The notes below the pieces were generated by a model that did no database searches, had not been told where the DNA came from, and saw nothing but the letters and a program-made list of their open reading frames with translations. Below, in pieces: positions 21,640 through 33,449 of a DNA stretch of 64,000 nt. How positions within the stretch are numbered: the stretch's first letter is position 1; each line of letters starts with the position of its first letter. The stretch covers positions 1,317,001 through 1,381,000 of the forward strand of contig NZ_AP019779.1 of assembly GCF_019669925.1 (NCBI RefSeq). The letters are read 5' to 3'. Origin of the DNA: Methanobrevibacter arboriphilus (lineage in GTDB: Archaea > Methanobacteriota > Methanobacteria > Methanobacteriales > Methanobacteriaceae). The translations under genes and the position numbers were made by a program.

Positions 21640-23025
21640 ATGAGTAATGAAATTGAAGAAAGAAAAGAAAATAATAAAAATAATATATCAATAATCACAG
21701 GAGATCCTAAAAAGGCTATAAGAAAGTTATCCTGGCCTATAATGGTATCAATGCTTGTTACATTTGCATATAACTTAGCTGACACTATCTGGGTAGCTGG
21801 ACTTGGAACAGAATCTTTAGCAGCATTAGGATTTTTCATGCCAATATTTTTAATAATAATCGGACTTGGAAATGGTATTGGAGCAGGTGCCAATTCACTA
21901 ATTGCTAGATCTATTGGTGCTAAAGATAAGAAAAAAGCAGATAATACAGCCATTCATGGTCTTTTAATAACATTAATAATATCTATTATCGCGCCTATAA
22001 TACTCATATTCTTTTTAAATGATATCCTTCTTTTAATGGGTGCTGCATCTGTAGCTAGTCTTACAGCAGAATATGCTAGAGTAATATTAGCAGGACTAAT
22101 TGTTTTATTATTTTCATCAGTTGGAGCTAGTATCCTTAGATCAGAAGGAGATGTAAACAGGGCCATGAATGTTATGGTTATAACAGCTGTTTTAAATATA
22201 ATAATAGACCCAATCTTCATTTATATCCTTAATTTAGGATTAGCTGGAGCAGCTTATGCTACGTTATTATCATCTTTTATATCCTCATTTATAATATTCT
22301 ATTGGTTAATTATAAAAAAAGATACTTACTTAAATCTATCAAAAGAAAGTTTTAATTTTGACCTTGGAATTATTAAAGAAATAGTATTTATAGCTATTCC
22401 TGCAACATCAGAAATAATAATATTCTCAATAGTTTCATTAGTAATAAATTTTATGCTCTCATTTATTGCAGGGCCATTGGGTGTTGCTGTATACACTGCA
22501 GGATGGAGAATAGTCAATTTGGCAATGATTCCACATATGGGACTTGGAACTGCTACATTAACTGTAGTAGGTGCAGCATATGGTGCTAGAAAATTTAAAA
22601 AGTTGATAACTACTTATAATTACTCTGTAAAATTTGGATTATCTATTTCAATAGTAAGTAGTATTATAATATTCGTATTTGCCCCACAAATTGCTATGAT
22701 ATTTAGTTATTCTGAAACAAATTTAATACCTGCAATTAGTGACTTTTTAAGAATATTATCTATATTTTGTATAGCACTTCCATTAGGAATACTATCATCA
22801 TCTACATTTCAAGGACTTGGAAAAGCATTTATATCCTTAACTCTTACAATTCAAAGAGCATTGGTTTTTGAAATTATTTTCATGTATATATTTGCATTTG
22901 TATTAAATATGGGAACTGCGGGTATTTGGTGGGGTCTTTCATTAGGAGGATTAGTAGGTTATTTAGTTAGCTATATATACACTAAAATTTATCTTAGAGA
23001 GGTAAAAAAGGTATATATCGATTGA
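21640..23025 (+). CDS. MATE-family cation/drug antiporter
   Basis: The 461-residue protein has about twelve membrane segments in two homologous halves, with the MATE features PIMVSMLVTFAYNLADTIWVAGLG near the N terminus and NGIGAGANSLIARSIGA. It exports organic cations or metabolites using an ion gradient; the substrate is not predictable. I start at ATG 21640, with AAGTGA six bases upstream, instead of the GTG three codons earlier. Confidence 0.92.
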   Translation: MSNEIEERKENNKNNISIITGDPKKAIRKLSWPIMVSMLVTFAYNLADTIWVAGLGTESLAALGFFMPIFLIIIGLGNGIGAGANSLIARSIGAKDKKKADNTAIHGLLITLIISIIAPIILIFFLNDILLLMGAASVASLTAEYARVILAGLIVLLFSSVGASILRSEGDVNRAMNVMVITAVLNIIIDPIFIYILNLGLAGAAYATLLSSFISSFIIFYWLIIKKDTYLNLSKESFNFDLGIIKEIVFIAIPATSEIIIFSIVSLVINFMLSFIAGPLGVAVYTAGWRIVNLAMIPHMGLGTATLTVVGAAYGARKFKKLITTYNYSVKFGLSISIVSSIIIFVFAPQIAMIFSYSETNLIPAISDFLRILSIFCIALPLGILSSSTFQGLGKAFISLTLTIQRALVFEIIFMYIFAFVLNMGTAGIWWGLSLGGLVGYLVSYIYTKIYLREVKKVYID

Positions 23026-23175
23026 AACAAGAACTAAAAATAGAAATAATACTAAATAAAAATAATAAAGTGATTATTAAGAATAAAAATAATAAAACAG
23101 TTATTAAAAATAAAAATAATAGAACTATTATTATAAATAAAATTATTATAAATAAAAATAAAATGATTGTTAAAA

Positions 23176-23201
23176 CTAATTGGTTTAATCAAACCAATTA
23201 G
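23176..23201. terminator. Stem-loop at the surE stop codon between convergent genes
   Basis: Perfect 11-bp stem CTAATTGGTTT / AAACCAATTAG with loop AATC, overlapping the last codons and stop of surE. MATE and surE converge here, so it may mark transcript ends on either strand. Confidence 0.45.
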
Positions 23202-23961
23202 ATAAAGAATTTAAATTAGAAGTAAAATCCATAGAAAGTGGGGTTAAAGTAGGTATTTTAAGAGTTTTAAGAGCATATCCATCAGTTCCTTCAACATCAC
23301 CATTAAATGGAGTACCATCAATCCAATAATATGGTTTTCCACGAGGATCAAAACGCATCTCAATGTGAGGATTATACATCCTATTTCCTAAAGAAGTAAT
23401 AGCTATTTCATCGCTTTTAGGATTTGAAGGAATATTAAGGTTTAATAAATCAACACCTTCAGGCAACCCCTTATCTACAACCTTTTTAGCAACTTTATTT
23501 AAAATTTCTTTTGCAAAAGAGTAATCAATATCAACATGTCCATCTTCAAACTTAATATCTCCTCTAGAAACTTGAAGAGAAGCAGCTATTGTAGGTATAC
23601 CATAAGAAGCAGCTTCCATAGCTGCACCCATAGTTCCAGATGTTGTAAGTTCACCTTTTCCAATATTTTCACCCGTGTTAATACCAGATATAGCTAAAGT
23701 AGGCTGTTCTTCCATTAATTCAAAGATCCCTAAAGTAACAGCATCAGTCGGAGTTCCAGAAACTGAAAATCCACGACTGCCATCTTTTAATTGTACTCCA
23801 CTTATTCTTAAAGGTTCAAAAAGAGTTAAAGCCCTACCTATTCCACTCTGTTGAGAAGATGGTGCCACAACTGTAACATGCCCTAATTCATCAACCGCTT
23901 CTTTAGCAGCTAAAATCCCAGAGGAGTTAATTCCATCATCATTACTAATTAAAATCTTCAT
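23185..23961 (-). CDS. surE: 5'/3'-nucleotidase SurE
   Basis: The 258-residue metal-dependent phosphatase begins with the signature ILISNDDGINSSGI (Asp7, Asp8), then VVAPSSQQSGIGRALT and the SGINTGENIG nucleotide loop near 95-104. It dephosphorylates nucleoside monophosphates and is linked to nucleotide salvage or survival functions. Length is normal. An 8-bp repeat tract sits 37-92 bases upstream of its start. Confidence 0.95.
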   Translation of the reverse strand: MKILISNDDGINSSGILAAKEAVDELGHVTVVAPSSQQSGIGRALTLFEPLRISGVQLKDGSRGFSVSGTPTDAVTLGIFELMEEQPTLAISGINTGENIGKGELTTSGTMGAAMEAASYGIPTIAASLQVSRGDIKFEDGHVDIDYSFAKEILNKVAKKVVDKGLPEGVDLLNLNIPSNPKSDEIAITSLGNRMYNPHIEMRFDPRGKPYYWIDGTPFNGDVEGTDGYALKTLKIPTLTPLSMDFTSNLNSLSNWFD

Positions 23962-23997
23962 GATAATATGTTGTAGTTTATTATTAAAATAATTTAG

Positions 23998-24053
23998 TAT
24001 TTTAATATTTTAGTATTTTAGTATTTTAGTATTTTGGTATTTTGGTATTTTTA
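23998..24053. repeat. 8-bp tandem repeat tract upstream of surE
   Basis: Seven units of TATTTTAG, with TATTTTAA first and TATTTTGG for the last two, within the surE promoter interval. Copy-number change here would shift promoter spacing. Confidence 0.85.
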
Positions 24054-24270
24054 TTTTAAGTTCAAAATATATTATAAGTTTAAGCTCAAAATAAAAAAAC
24101 TCTCATTAAATTATTCAAAAAACAAAGAAAATGAGAAATAAAAATAAAATTTTAAATAGAGAATATAACTGTTTTAATTTAAAATAAAGAATAAATTTTA
24201 AAGATAAAATATAAATATAAAAATAAAAAATAGAAATTTAAATAAAGAATAGAAACTAGAAAAAAATTAC

Positions 24271-24789
24271 TTATAAAATAGTTTCACGAGCAATAGCTGT
24301 TGGCCCAGTTCTAACAATTTTTTTAATTCCGAAGTTTGTTAATAGAGAAATTAAAGCATTGATCTTATTAGGATCTCCAGTTATTTCAATTGTTAGAGTT
24401 GATGGCCCCATATCAATAATTTTTCCTCTGAAAATATTAGCATGTTGTATAATTTCAGATCTTGCTTGTTCATTATTAGTTTTAACTTTTATAAGAGCTA
24501 ACTCTCTTTTTACAGAATTATTAGGATCCAAATCAACTACTTTTACAACATCTATCAACTTATTTAATTGTTTTGTAATCTGTTCAAGGACTTTCTCATC
24601 ACCTTTAGAAATTATAACCATAGCAGCTAATCCTTTAGTCTCAGATTCACCAACAGTAATACTTTCAATATTAAATCCCCTTCTTGTAAAAAGACTTGAA
24701 ACTTTTTGTAGAACACCTGGCTTGTTTTCTACTAATGTACTGATTACATGGCTTTTTAATTCATTATTTTGTTTTTTGTTAGAATCCAT
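24271..24789 (-). CDS. ilvN: Acetolactate synthase small (regulatory) subunit
   Basis: The 172-residue subunit begins with an ACT domain (HVISTLVENKPGVLQKVSSLF, residues about 14-34, then RRGFNIESITVG) that binds valine for feedback control, followed by the IlvN C-terminal domain. It starts immediately after the ilvB stop codon, with its GGTGAT ribosome site inside the end of ilvB, so the pair is translationally coupled. Confidence 0.96.
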   Translation of the reverse strand: MDSNKKQNNELKSHVISTLVENKPGVLQKVSSLFTRRGFNIESITVGESETKGLAAMVIISKGDEKVLEQITKQLNKLIDVVKVVDLDPNNSVKRELALIKVKTNNEQARSEIIQHANIFRGKIIDMGPSTLTIEITGDPNKINALISLLTNFGIKKIVRTGPTAIARETIL

Positions 24790-26574
24790 CTAATCACCAT
24801 CCTTTTTATTAGCTATAGTATCATTTGTATCACTATGGCCACCACTAATGCCAGTAATATCATTTTCAATCTTATATTCTCCAAGGATATCTGTAATTCC
24901 ACAGCCTGGAGGGACCATAGGTAATTCTTCATCTTTATCAATTACAATATCCAACAATATAGCTTCTCCATCTTTTTTTGCTGCTTTTATAGCTTTTTCA
25001 GTTTCTCCTACTTTAGTAATCCTTTCTGCATTTACTCCAAAGGACTCAGAAAGTTTTAAAAAGTCAGGAGTTTGACCAAGATCAGTGTGGGAAAGTCTAT
25101 TTTCATAAAAGAGATTTTGCCATTGGTAAACCATTCCAAGCTTTCTATTATTAAATAAACATATAATAATAGGAATATCATAGTCTTTAACAGTAGCTAA
25201 ATCTTGACAAACCATTAAAAATCCCCCATCTCCAGTAACAGCTAAAACATCATTTTTAGGCATAGCTACCTTAGCTCCAATAGCTGAAGGGAAACCGAAT
25301 CCCATAGTTCCAAGACCACCAGAACTAATAAACTTTCTAGGTTTCATTGTATTAAAAAAGTGAGCTGCCCACATTTGATGTTGCCCAACATCGGTTGTTA
25401 TAATTGAATCATTATCTAAAGCATTGCTTATCTCTTTTATAACTTGTTGTGGTTTAAGAGGTGTTTCATTATAAGTAACTCTAGGAATACAACTCTTTTT
25501 AAACATTAATGTATCATTATACCATTCAGTTGAATTTTCATTAATTTTTTTAAGGTTTAAAGATTTTATATTAGTTATTAAGCTATTTAATATATTTTTA
25601 GCATCTCCAACAATTGGGACATCAACTTCAACATTTTTTCCAATTTCAGCAGGATCAATATCAATATGAATAACTTTTGAATTTCTTGCAAAATCAGCTA
25701 TATTTCCAGTAGTTCTATCTGAAAACCTACATCCAATAGCAATTAGACAATCACTCTCATCAAGAGACAAATTAGCTACTTTTCTTCCATGCATCCCTAA
25801 CATTCCAAGATATGCATCGCTATCTTCTGGAAAAGAACCTTTACCGAGGAGAGTTGTAGTAACAGGAGCTTGAATAAGTTCTGAAAATTCTTTTAATTCT
25901 TTTGAAGCTTCAGAAATTATTACTCCTCCACCAGCTAATATTATTGGTTTAGACGATTTAGCAATTATCTTAGAAGCTTTTTTAACTTGTCGGGGGTTTC
26001 CTTTAATTGTAGGATTATAACCTGGTGTATTAAAACTTAATTTTGAAAAATTATCTAAATTAGAAATATCCTCGTCTAAATCTTGTTCTTGAACATTTTT
26101 AGGAACATCTATAACAACAGGACCAGGGCGGCCACTTTTAGCTATTTCAAAGCTTGAATTAATAATAGCAGGAATGTCAGTACTATTCTTAGGTTGAAAT
26201 GAATGTTTTGTTATAGGCATGGCTATTCCAAGCATATCAACCTCTTGAAATGCATCATTACCAATTAAATGAGTTGGAACTTGTCCAGTAATTGCAACAA
26301 CAGGAGATGAATCCATATAAGCCGTAGCAATTCCAGTTACAAGATTAGTAGCTCCTGGGCCAGAAGTAGCTATACAAACTCCTACTTTTCCACTAGCCCT
26401 TGCAAATCCATCTGCAGCATGAGATGCAGATTGTTCATGTCTCACCAATACATGATTTAAATCAGAGTTATAAATCATGTCATATAAAGGAAGTACTTGA
26501 CCTCCTGGATATCCGAAGACTGTATCTGCACCTTGTTCAATAAGAGCTTTTATTATAGCTTCTCCACCTTTCAT
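24790..26574 (-). CDS. ilvB: Acetolactate synthase large (catalytic) subunit
   Basis: The 594-residue ThDP enzyme condenses pyruvate with pyruvate or 2-oxobutyrate. Glu47 in VRHEQSASH activates ThDP, and the ThDP/Mg motif begins GDGGFLMVCQDL near residue 448 and ends with NN. A Gly/His/Asp/Asn-rich tail of about 25 residues follows the normal C terminus. GGTGTTGAA precedes the ATG. It is cotranscribed with ilvN. Confidence 0.97.
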   Translation of the reverse strand: MKGGEAIIKALIEQGADTVFGYPGGQVLPLYDMIYNSDLNHVLVRHEQSASHAADGFARASGKVGVCIATSGPGATNLVTGIATAYMDSSPVVAITGQVPTHLIGNDAFQEVDMLGIAMPITKHSFQPKNSTDIPAIINSSFEIAKSGRPGPVVIDVPKNVQEQDLDEDISNLDNFSKLSFNTPGYNPTIKGNPRQVKKASKIIAKSSKPIILAGGGVIISEASKELKEFSELIQAPVTTTLLGKGSFPEDSDAYLGMLGMHGRKVANLSLDESDCLIAIGCRFSDRTTGNIADFARNSKVIHIDIDPAEIGKNVEVDVPIVGDAKNILNSLITNIKSLNLKKINENSTEWYNDTLMFKKSCIPRVTYNETPLKPQQVIKEISNALDNDSIITTDVGQHQMWAAHFFNTMKPRKFISSGGLGTMGFGFPSAIGAKVAMPKNDVLAVTGDGGFLMVCQDLATVKDYDIPIIICLFNNRKLGMVYQWQNLFYENRLSHTDLGQTPDFLKLSESFGVNAERITKVGETEKAIKAAKKDGEAILLDIVIDKDEELPMVPPGCGITDILGEYKIENDITGISGGHSDTNDTIANKKDGD

Positions 26575-27711
26575 TTCAACACCATAAATATTAACATACT
26601 ATCTAATTAAAATATTTCTATTAAATATTATCTATAAAATATTACATACTAAAAATTATCTATAAAAAACAATCTATAAAAAATTGTTTATTAAAGTTTA
26701 TTTATTAAATATCATATATTATTAAGAATTATTATATTTTATTAAAATATACTTAATTAATGTACTTAATAATATAATTTAATAATATGATTTAATAATG
26801 TATTTTGATAATGTGTTTTAATTATATATTTAGATTATTAATTTAAGATTATTAACCTATTAAAATATATTTTAATTATTAGTATAATTTAGTATTTATA
26901 TTTTTAAATTTATTATTTATATTATTATTTTTATTACTTTTGAGTTTATATTATTATATAGTTAAGTCATATTATTACTATCATTTTGTAAAATTACTAC
27001 CAATTATAAAGTATACAATAGAAAAATAATAATATATAATATATTACTATAAATCTATAATAGACAAGCTTATAACAATATATTACTATTTTTTATATCT
27101 AATAACATCCTATAAATATTTAAAAATCATTATACTAAAAAAATTATCTACTAAATCAAAATTAGGTAAATATGATAAAAAAGTAAAATAAAATAAGATA
27201 AAATTAAAAATAAAATGAAAAATTAAAAATAAAAAATTGAAAGATTAAAAGATATTACAATCTATAGTAAATAACACAAAAATCTAAAAAAATCTAAAAT
27301 ATTCATAATAACAAAATAACATATAAAAATAATATATAAAGAAACAACATATAGAGAATCAATATATAATTTAATATTTATATTGTAATATAGAATAGTA
27401 TGTAATATAGAATAATAATATGATAATATCTGTAATATTTATGACAGTGTTTATATCAATAATGTTTAATAGGTTAAAAGCTCTAATAAAAATATATTAT
27501 CTTAAATATGACAGATATGAATAATATAGTTAATCACTGCTAATATAACTAATACAGTCAATATAGCTAATAATTAATTATCAATTAATATAATCAAATA
27601 AATATAGTTACAATATTATATAATAACATTTATTATTAATATGATTATTAAGATTATAATAATAAAATTTAGAATAAAAAGATTGATTTATAAGGAATAA
27701 TAGTGATTTAA
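26575..27711. other. Long non-coding AT-rich spacer
   Basis: 1.1 kb between divergent ilvB and purD. Only low-complexity AT sequence and loose repeats such as ACTAATATAACTAATACAG near 27535-27575. A GTGATTTAA site precedes purD. I found no gene, RNA or strong dyad. Confidence 0.65.
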
Positions 27712-29025
27712 ATGAAAGTCTTAGTTGTTGGTACTGGTGCAAGAGAAAATGCTATTTGTGAATCATTGAAAGATGATTGTGAATTATACTCATATATGTC
27801 TAATAAAAATCCAGGAATAGCTAAAATAGCTAAATTCAAACAAGGTGATGAGGGAGATATCCAATCTGTAGCTAAATATGCAGTTGATAATAAAATTGAT
27901 ATTGCAGTTATAGGGCCAGAAGCTCCACTTGGAAAAGGCATTGTAGATGAATTAGAAAAAAATGGAATTAAATGTGTTGGACCTAATATAGAAGCAGCTA
28001 AGATTGAAACAGATAAGTCTTTTATGAGAAACCTCTTTGAAAAATACGATATTGAAGGATCACTAATTTATAAAGTATTTGATAATTTTAAAGATATAGA
28101 AAATTTCCTTGATGACTTTGATAGAGATGCAGTTATAAAGCCAGTCGGTTTAACTGGTGGAAAAGGAGTAAAAATTGTTGGTGAACATTTAAAAGATAAC
28201 CAAGAAGCGAAAGAATATGCTAAAGAAGTTATGGATAATAAAATGGGAGGTTTTCCTCAAGTTATTATTGAAGAAAGACTTATTGGAGAAGAATTTACAA
28301 TTCAAGCATTTTCAGATGGAAAAAGCTTAGCACCAATGCCAGCAGCACAAGATCATCCATATGCATTTGAAGGTGGAAAAGGACCTATAACTGGAGGAAT
28401 GGGATCATATTCCAATAAAGATGGGTTACTTCCATTTTTAAAAGAAGAAGATTATGATGAAGCAGTCAAAATAATGGAAAAAACAATCCATGCAGTAGCA
28501 AAAGAAGCAAGCCCTTATAAAGGTATTCTTTATGGACAATTTATGCTTACATCAAATGGACCTCGATTGATTGAATACAATGCAAGATTTGGAGATCCAG
28601 AAGCTATGAATGTTCTTCCATTGATGAAAACTCCAATGATTGAAGTTTGTAAATCTATAGTTGATGGAAACCTTCAAAATGTTGAATTTGAACCTTTATC
28701 TTCTGTTTGTAAGTATATAGTTCCAGATGGTTACCCAGAAACTAAATATGCCAATGAAGAAATAGTTGTAGATGAAGAAAAGATTGAATCCATCGGTGCA
28801 AAAGTATTTTATGCAGCTGTTAATCAAAAAGAAGATGGTAAAATATACACTTCATCATCAAGAGCTCTTGGAATTGTTGGAATAGCTGATTCAATTGATA
28901 AGAGTGAATCAATAGCTGAAAAAGCTTGTGAATATGTGAAAGGAAACTTATATCACAGAAAAGACATTGGAACAGAAGAGTTAATACAACAAAGAATAGA
29001 TCATATGAAAGAAATTCGTAAATAA
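27712..29025 (+). CDS. purD: Phosphoribosylamine-glycine ligase
   Basis: The 437-residue ATP-grasp enzyme makes glycinamide ribonucleotide, step two of purine synthesis. The start [13 protein letters not shown], the [19 protein letters not shown] segment, [16 protein letters not shown] (ATP-grasp loop) and [15 protein letters not shown] (Mg ligands) are all seen. Length is normal; monocistronic with GTGATTTAA before the ATG. Confidence 0.97.
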   Translation: MKVLVVGTGARENAICESLKDDCELYSYMSNKNPGIAKIAKFKQGDEGDIQSVAKYAVDNKIDIAVIGPEAPLGKGIVDELEKNGIKCVGPNIEAAKIETDKSFMRNLFEKYDIEGSLIYKVFDNFKDIENFLDDFDRDAVIKPVGLTGGKGVKIVGEHLKDNQEAKEYAKEVMDNKMGGFPQVIIEERLIGEEFTIQAFSDGKSLAPMPAAQDHPYAFEGGKGPITGGMGSYSNKDGLLPFLKEEDYDEAVKIMEKTIHAVAKEASPYKGILYGQFMLTSNGPRLIEYNARFGDPEAMNVLPLMKTPMIEVCKSIVDGNLQNVEFEPLSSVCKYIVPDGYPETKYANEEIVVDEEKIESIGAKVFYAAVNQKEDGKIYTSSSRALGIVGIADSIDKSESIAEKACEYVKGNLYHRKDIGTEELIQQRIDHMKEIRK

Positions 29026-29282
29026 AAACTGTTAATAGTTATAAATTATTACTATAATTAATTATTATATTACAATAATTAAATACTATACTATTATAAT
29101 TAGCTAGATTATATTAATATAATTAAATAATATATTACTAGAATTAACTAGTATAACTACTATAATTAAATATTAAGAGAAACATATAAGATAACTTATA
29201 AAATAATTTAAAATCTATAATACTATAAACAAAGATAATATATACAAACATTATTATATAATTTAATCCTTAGGTGGATAGA

Positions 29283-30185
29283 ATGAGAAGTCTCTTATCA
29301 ATTTGTGACATAAAAGATGAAATTCCTGAAATACTAGAATTAGCTACAAAATTTAAAGAGGGTAAAATCAATGAAAAGCCTCTTGAAGATAAAACACTAG
29401 CAATGATATTCCAAAAATCCTCTACGAGAACTAGAGTTTCTTTTGAAGTTGGAATGAATGAATTAGGAGGTAATGCTATCTTTTTATCCAACAACGATAT
29501 TCAAATGGGTAGAGGAGAACCAATAGCAGATACAGCTAAAGTTTTAAGTAGATATGTGCACGGAATTATGATAAGAGCTCTTGAACATGAGGACGTTGTA
29601 GAATTCTCAAAAGAATCTGATGTTCCAATAATAAGTGGTCTTACAAATCTTGAACATCCCTGCCAGGCCCTTGCAGATATTTTAACTGTTAAAGAATATT
29701 TTAAAGATTTTAATGGTAAATTTACATATGTTGGTGATGGAAACAATGTTTGTAACTCCCTACTCCTTATATGTGCATGTATTGGTATGAATATAGCTGT
29801 AGCTTGTCCAGAAGGATATGAACCTAATGAGGATATTATTAAAAAAGCTAATAAAATAGCTAAAGAAAATAATTCTTATGTTGTAATTACAAATGATGTT
29901 GAAGTTGCTGTAAAAAATGCAACTGTAGTATATACTGATGTTTGGGTTAGCATGGGTGATGAAAAAGAGCAAGGAAAAAGAAAGAAAGCCTTGAAAAAAT
30001 ATCAAGTTAACCAAAAACTTATGGAATTAGCTAACCAAGACGCAATATTTATGCATTGTTTACCTGCTATTAGAGGAGAAGAAGTAAGTGGTGAAGTCAT
30101 CGATGGACCACAATCAGCAGTAATTGACCAAGCAGAAAACAGACTACATGCTCAAAAAGCTGTACTTTACTATTTTTTAAAATAG
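29283..30185 (+). CDS. argF: Ornithine carbamoyltransferase
   Basis: The 300-residue enzyme forms citrulline from ornithine and carbamoyl phosphate. The carbamoyl-phosphate loop SSTRTRVSFE, HPCQALADILT, the ornithine loop VSMGDE, and MHCLPAIRG identify OTCase rather than ATCase. I start at ATG 29283 since AGGTGG lies six bases before it; the upstream GTG overlaps that site. It converges with argS. Confidence 0.97.
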   Translation: MRSLLSICDIKDEIPEILELATKFKEGKINEKPLEDKTLAMIFQKSSTRTRVSFEVGMNELGGNAIFLSNNDIQMGRGEPIADTAKVLSRYVHGIMIRALEHEDVVEFSKESDVPIISGLTNLEHPCQALADILTVKEYFKDFNGKFTYVGDGNNVCNSLLLICACIGMNIAVACPEGYEPNEDIIKKANKIAKENNSYVVITNDVEVAVKNATVVYTDVWVSMGDEKEQGKRKKALKKYQVNQKLMELANQDAIFMHCLPAIRGEEVSGEVIDGPQSAVIDQAENRLHAQKAVLYYFLK

Positions 30186-30452
30186 AATAAAAATATGTTT
30201 ATATAAACTTCTATTAATTTTTAATTAATTTTAATGTTATTTAGAATATTATCATAGTATAGATAATTTTTTATCATAATGTAGACTATAGTTCCCCTAG
30301 TTTATAGTTCTCCTAATGAAAATTTTGTTTTTTAATTATTTTTTAATAACTATACTATCTTTAAATTTAGTTTTAATAGATCATATTTCTTATTTTACAT
30401 AATTTTAAATTTTTTAATAAATATATGAAATAAATAAAAAATAATATATTGA

Positions 30453-32258
30453 TTACATTTTAATTGGAGAAGCTATACCTAACAAATTTAAACTATTTTT
30501 AATTGTTATTCTAGCTTTATCAACTAATAAAAGCCTAGCTGATTCAATTTCACAGCCAATAACTTGTTCTGACTTATAAAACTTATTAAAAGCACCAGCA
30601 AGTTCTTGAACATATTGAGCAATTGGATGTACTCTCATAATATTAGCTGATTCCTCAATTACAATTGGAAACTTAGCTATTGATCTAATTAAATCCATTT
30701 CAATTTCATTTGGAACCCATTTATCCTCAATTTTATCAAAATCAATGTTTAATTGCTCTTCTTCTAGATTGAAATGTCCACACTTTTCAAGTAATTTACA
30801 GGCACGTGCATGAGCATATTGAATTGAAGCACAACCTCTTTCAAAGCTAAGAGCTTCATCCCATTTAAAAGTAATATGTTTTTCTGGAGATAATCTTGAA
30901 ATAAAATATCTTATAGCCCCAATACCTATTTCTTTAGAAATTTTATTAATTTCATTTTTATCAATATCTGTGCGTCGTGATTCAACTTCTATTTTTGCCC
31001 TGCTTATTGCTTCATTTACTAATTCATCAACAGAAATAAATATTCCTCTTCTTGTAGACATTGACCCCTCTGGAAGAGTTATAAACTCATAAAATATAAC
31101 TTCAGGAGCTTTCTCATTAAGCAGATTTAAAGCTATACTAACTTGTTTAATAGCTAACTTATGATCAGAACCTAAAATATCAAGAACTGTATCTCCATGT
31201 TCTGATTTCCATTTATGATATGCAAGATCTCTAGTTGAATAGAGTGATGTTCCATCAGACCTTCTAAGAACAAGTTCTTTTTCTATTCCAAAATCTTCAA
31301 GGTCTAAACATAAAACTTCATTTTCTTTTGTATGACCACTAGCTATTAATCCATTGACAACTTCATCAACATCTCCATTTCTAACAAATTGACCTTCCCA
31401 GACAAAATCATCATGAACAATGTTTAAACTATTTAAAGTTTGTTTCACTCCAATTAAACAATCATTCACAGCTTTTTCAAATACTTTATCGAGATCTTTG
31501 TTCAATCCTCCTTCATAAGCTTTAATAAGATTATCAACCTCTATTTTCTTATCTTCATTAACATTAATATATTCATTAACTTTAAAATAAAGCTGACCAA
31601 TTTGATGATCAATTTTATTATCTAATTTAGTATTCAAGTTATTTAAACTATTGTTTAAGCTAGCCATTGATTTTCTATCATTTAAAGTATCATTATATTT
31701 TTTAGAAAGGTCTTCATCAATACTTAAACCTAATTTTTCCATTCCAAAAACAATCATAGCTATTTGACGGCCCATATCATTAACATAGTACTGAGTATCA
31801 ACATCATATCCTGCTGTTTTAAGAAGCCTTTTTAAAGAATCACCAATAATAGCATTTCTAATATGACCTATGTGAAGAGGACCATTAGGGTTTGCCGAAG
31901 TATGCTCTAAAACAATCTTTTTATTGGTAGGTGGAAGCTTTCCATAATCATCTCCAACAGTTTCAAGTAGCCTTCTTGAAAATGTTTCATAATTAATAAA
32001 AAAGTTTATATAAGGGCCTTTAGCTTCTACTTTTTTAAAAAGATCTGAAATTTCAATATTTTCCATAATATTAGAAGTAATATCCATTGGAGACATTTTT
32101 AAATCTTTAGCTAATTGAAATGATACAGTAGTGGCTAAATCTCCCATTTTTGGGTTTGGTGGAAATTCAAGCTTAATATCTTCTGGAATTTGATAATTTA
32201 ATTTTTTAAGAGTATTCTTTAAAGATTTTAATGCATTATTTTTAATTTCAAAGTACAT
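30453..32258 (-). CDS. argS: Arginyl-tRNA synthetase
   Basis: The 601-residue class I synthetase shows the N-terminal Add-1 domain, the HIGH motif in [16 protein letters not shown] near residue 125, a KMSKS-like MSTRRG, and a C-terminal anticodon-binding DALR domain. Residues about 185-225 are an Asn/Lys/Asp-rich stretch between catalytic modules. GGTGAAGAT precedes the ATG. Confidence 0.97.
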   Translation of the reverse strand: MYFEIKNNALKSLKNTLKKLNYQIPEDIKLEFPPNPKMGDLATTVSFQLAKDLKMSPMDITSNIMENIEISDLFKKVEAKGPYINFFINYETFSRRLLETVGDDYGKLPPTNKKIVLEHTSANPNGPLHIGHIRNAIIGDSLKRLLKTAGYDVDTQYYVNDMGRQIAMIVFGMEKLGLSIDEDLSKKYNDTLNDRKSMASLNNSLNNLNTKLDNKIDHQIGQLYFKVNEYINVNEDKKIEVDNLIKAYEGGLNKDLDKVFEKAVNDCLIGVKQTLNSLNIVHDDFVWEGQFVRNGDVDEVVNGLIASGHTKENEVLCLDLEDFGIEKELVLRRSDGTSLYSTRDLAYHKWKSEHGDTVLDILGSDHKLAIKQVSIALNLLNEKAPEVIFYEFITLPEGSMSTRRGIFISVDELVNEAISRAKIEVESRRTDIDKNEINKISKEIGIGAIRYFISRLSPEKHITFKWDEALSFERGCASIQYAHARACKLLEKCGHFNLEEEQLNIDFDKIEDKWVPNEIEMDLIRSIAKFPIVIEESANIMRVHPIAQYVQELAGAFNKFYKSEQVIGCEIESARLLLVDKARITIKNSLNLLGIASPIKM

Positions 32259-32717
32259 ATCTTCACCGTGTAAAATAATAATAAAAATAGAGTGTAAAAT
32301 AATAAAATATATGATAATAAAATATAATGATAATAGAATATATAATTAATATTAAATTAATGTTATGATAAAAATTAGTAAGAATATCTATTAAATAAAG
32401 ATCATCTTAAATAAAAAATATTTAAAGAAGTATTTAATAAGAGATATCTTAAATAAAAAGACTATTAATTAAATAATCTTAATCAGACCAATATAGTTAA
32501 AAACTATAGATAATTATTATAATAATCATTAAAAATTATAATAATCCTAAAATTTAATAATTAGAGAATTTAATAATCATTAGATTTAATAATTAACTAT
32601 ATAAAACAACAATTAAAGTAATAAATAATTGAGTTATAATTCTAATTATAAGACAACTAAATAATTACATAACCTAAATAATACTTAATACTAATTATTA
32701 GCTAAACTTTAACTAAA
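32259..32717. other. Non-coding spacer
   Basis: 460 AT-rich bases upstream of argS and downstream of the signal peptidase gene. No feature beyond the expected promoter. Confidence 0.6.
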
Positions 32718-33140
32718 TCATAGACCTTTAAGCCATATCGTTATATAGCCAATTTTAGGAATTATAAACGGTTGTTCTCCAATCGTCACTACTCGTTCAG
32801 TTATCTGAGATGGCGAGACGAGGTAAGGGTCTGGAACATTATTATTGTCCCCCTTTATTACATAATACTTGCTGCCATTAACATATGTTTCATTTATAAT
32901 TCTATGAATAACTGGATTTGGGAACCATTTAGCATTATATACAACTATATCCCCCACTTCTGCATTGTTTGGGTCAAATTCATGGAAACCAAGGAAATCA
33001 GCTTTTTCAACTACCACAATGTCTCCCCTGAAAAAAACAGGCTCCATACTTCCCGAAACAACTACATTCATATGTTGAGCAATTAATAAACCAACAATAA
33101 TTATTAATGCATAAACAGCTATCTCTCTTTTTGTTGACAT
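32718..33140 (-). CDS. Signal peptidase I (archaeal S26B type)
   Basis: The 140-residue membrane protease removes signal peptides of secreted proteins. One N-terminal span (about 8-22) precedes the catalytic Ser31 in SGSMEP; His79 in VIHR replaces the bacterial lysine, and Asp98 lies in IKGDNN, the archaeal Ser/His/Asp arrangement. Length is normal for methanogens. GGTGCTTTA precedes the ATG. It can serve the secreted proteins encoded later in the window. Confidence 0.94.
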   Translation of the reverse strand: MSTKREIAVYALIIIVGLLIAQHMNVVVSGSMEPVFFRGDIVVVEKADFLGFHEFDPNNAEVGDIVVYNAKWFPNPVIHRIINETYVNGSKYYVIKGDNNNVPDPYLVSPSQITERVVTIGEQPFIIPKIGYITIWLKGL

Positions 33141-33449
33141 TAAAGCACCATAATTTTAATTTAATAAAATGAAATTTTTTATACTAACAATAAATATTGA
33201 CTTCATGTTATATAAACAATTTACTAATTTTTGTTATAATATGAAAAATATATAAAAAAGAAAATAAGAACTAAAATGAAATAGAGAGCTAAAATAAAAA
33301 TATAAATAAAAAAATTTGAATTAATAATTTAAATTGATAATTATATTTATAATTTATATCGATAATTCAAATTAAAAATAAATAATTAATAAATTATTAA
33401 ATAAATTAGTAAATAAATTAGTAAATAAATTAATTAATAAATTGTAATC
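33141..33449. other. Non-coding spacer with TAAATTAG repeats
   Basis: 309 bases; the part near ilvD (33375-33440) is made of AAATTAGTAAAT-like tandem units. No gene. Confidence 0.6.

Noticed and set aside
26575-27711. Hidden gene or RNA in the 1.1-kb ilvB-purD spacer
   Set aside because: No frame with a ribosome site, no GC-rich patch and no convincing stem were found.
30283-30318. Repeated TATAGTTC(C/T)CCTA element after argF as an RNA or operator
   Set aside because: Only two short imperfect copies, no dyad, and located between convergent genes.
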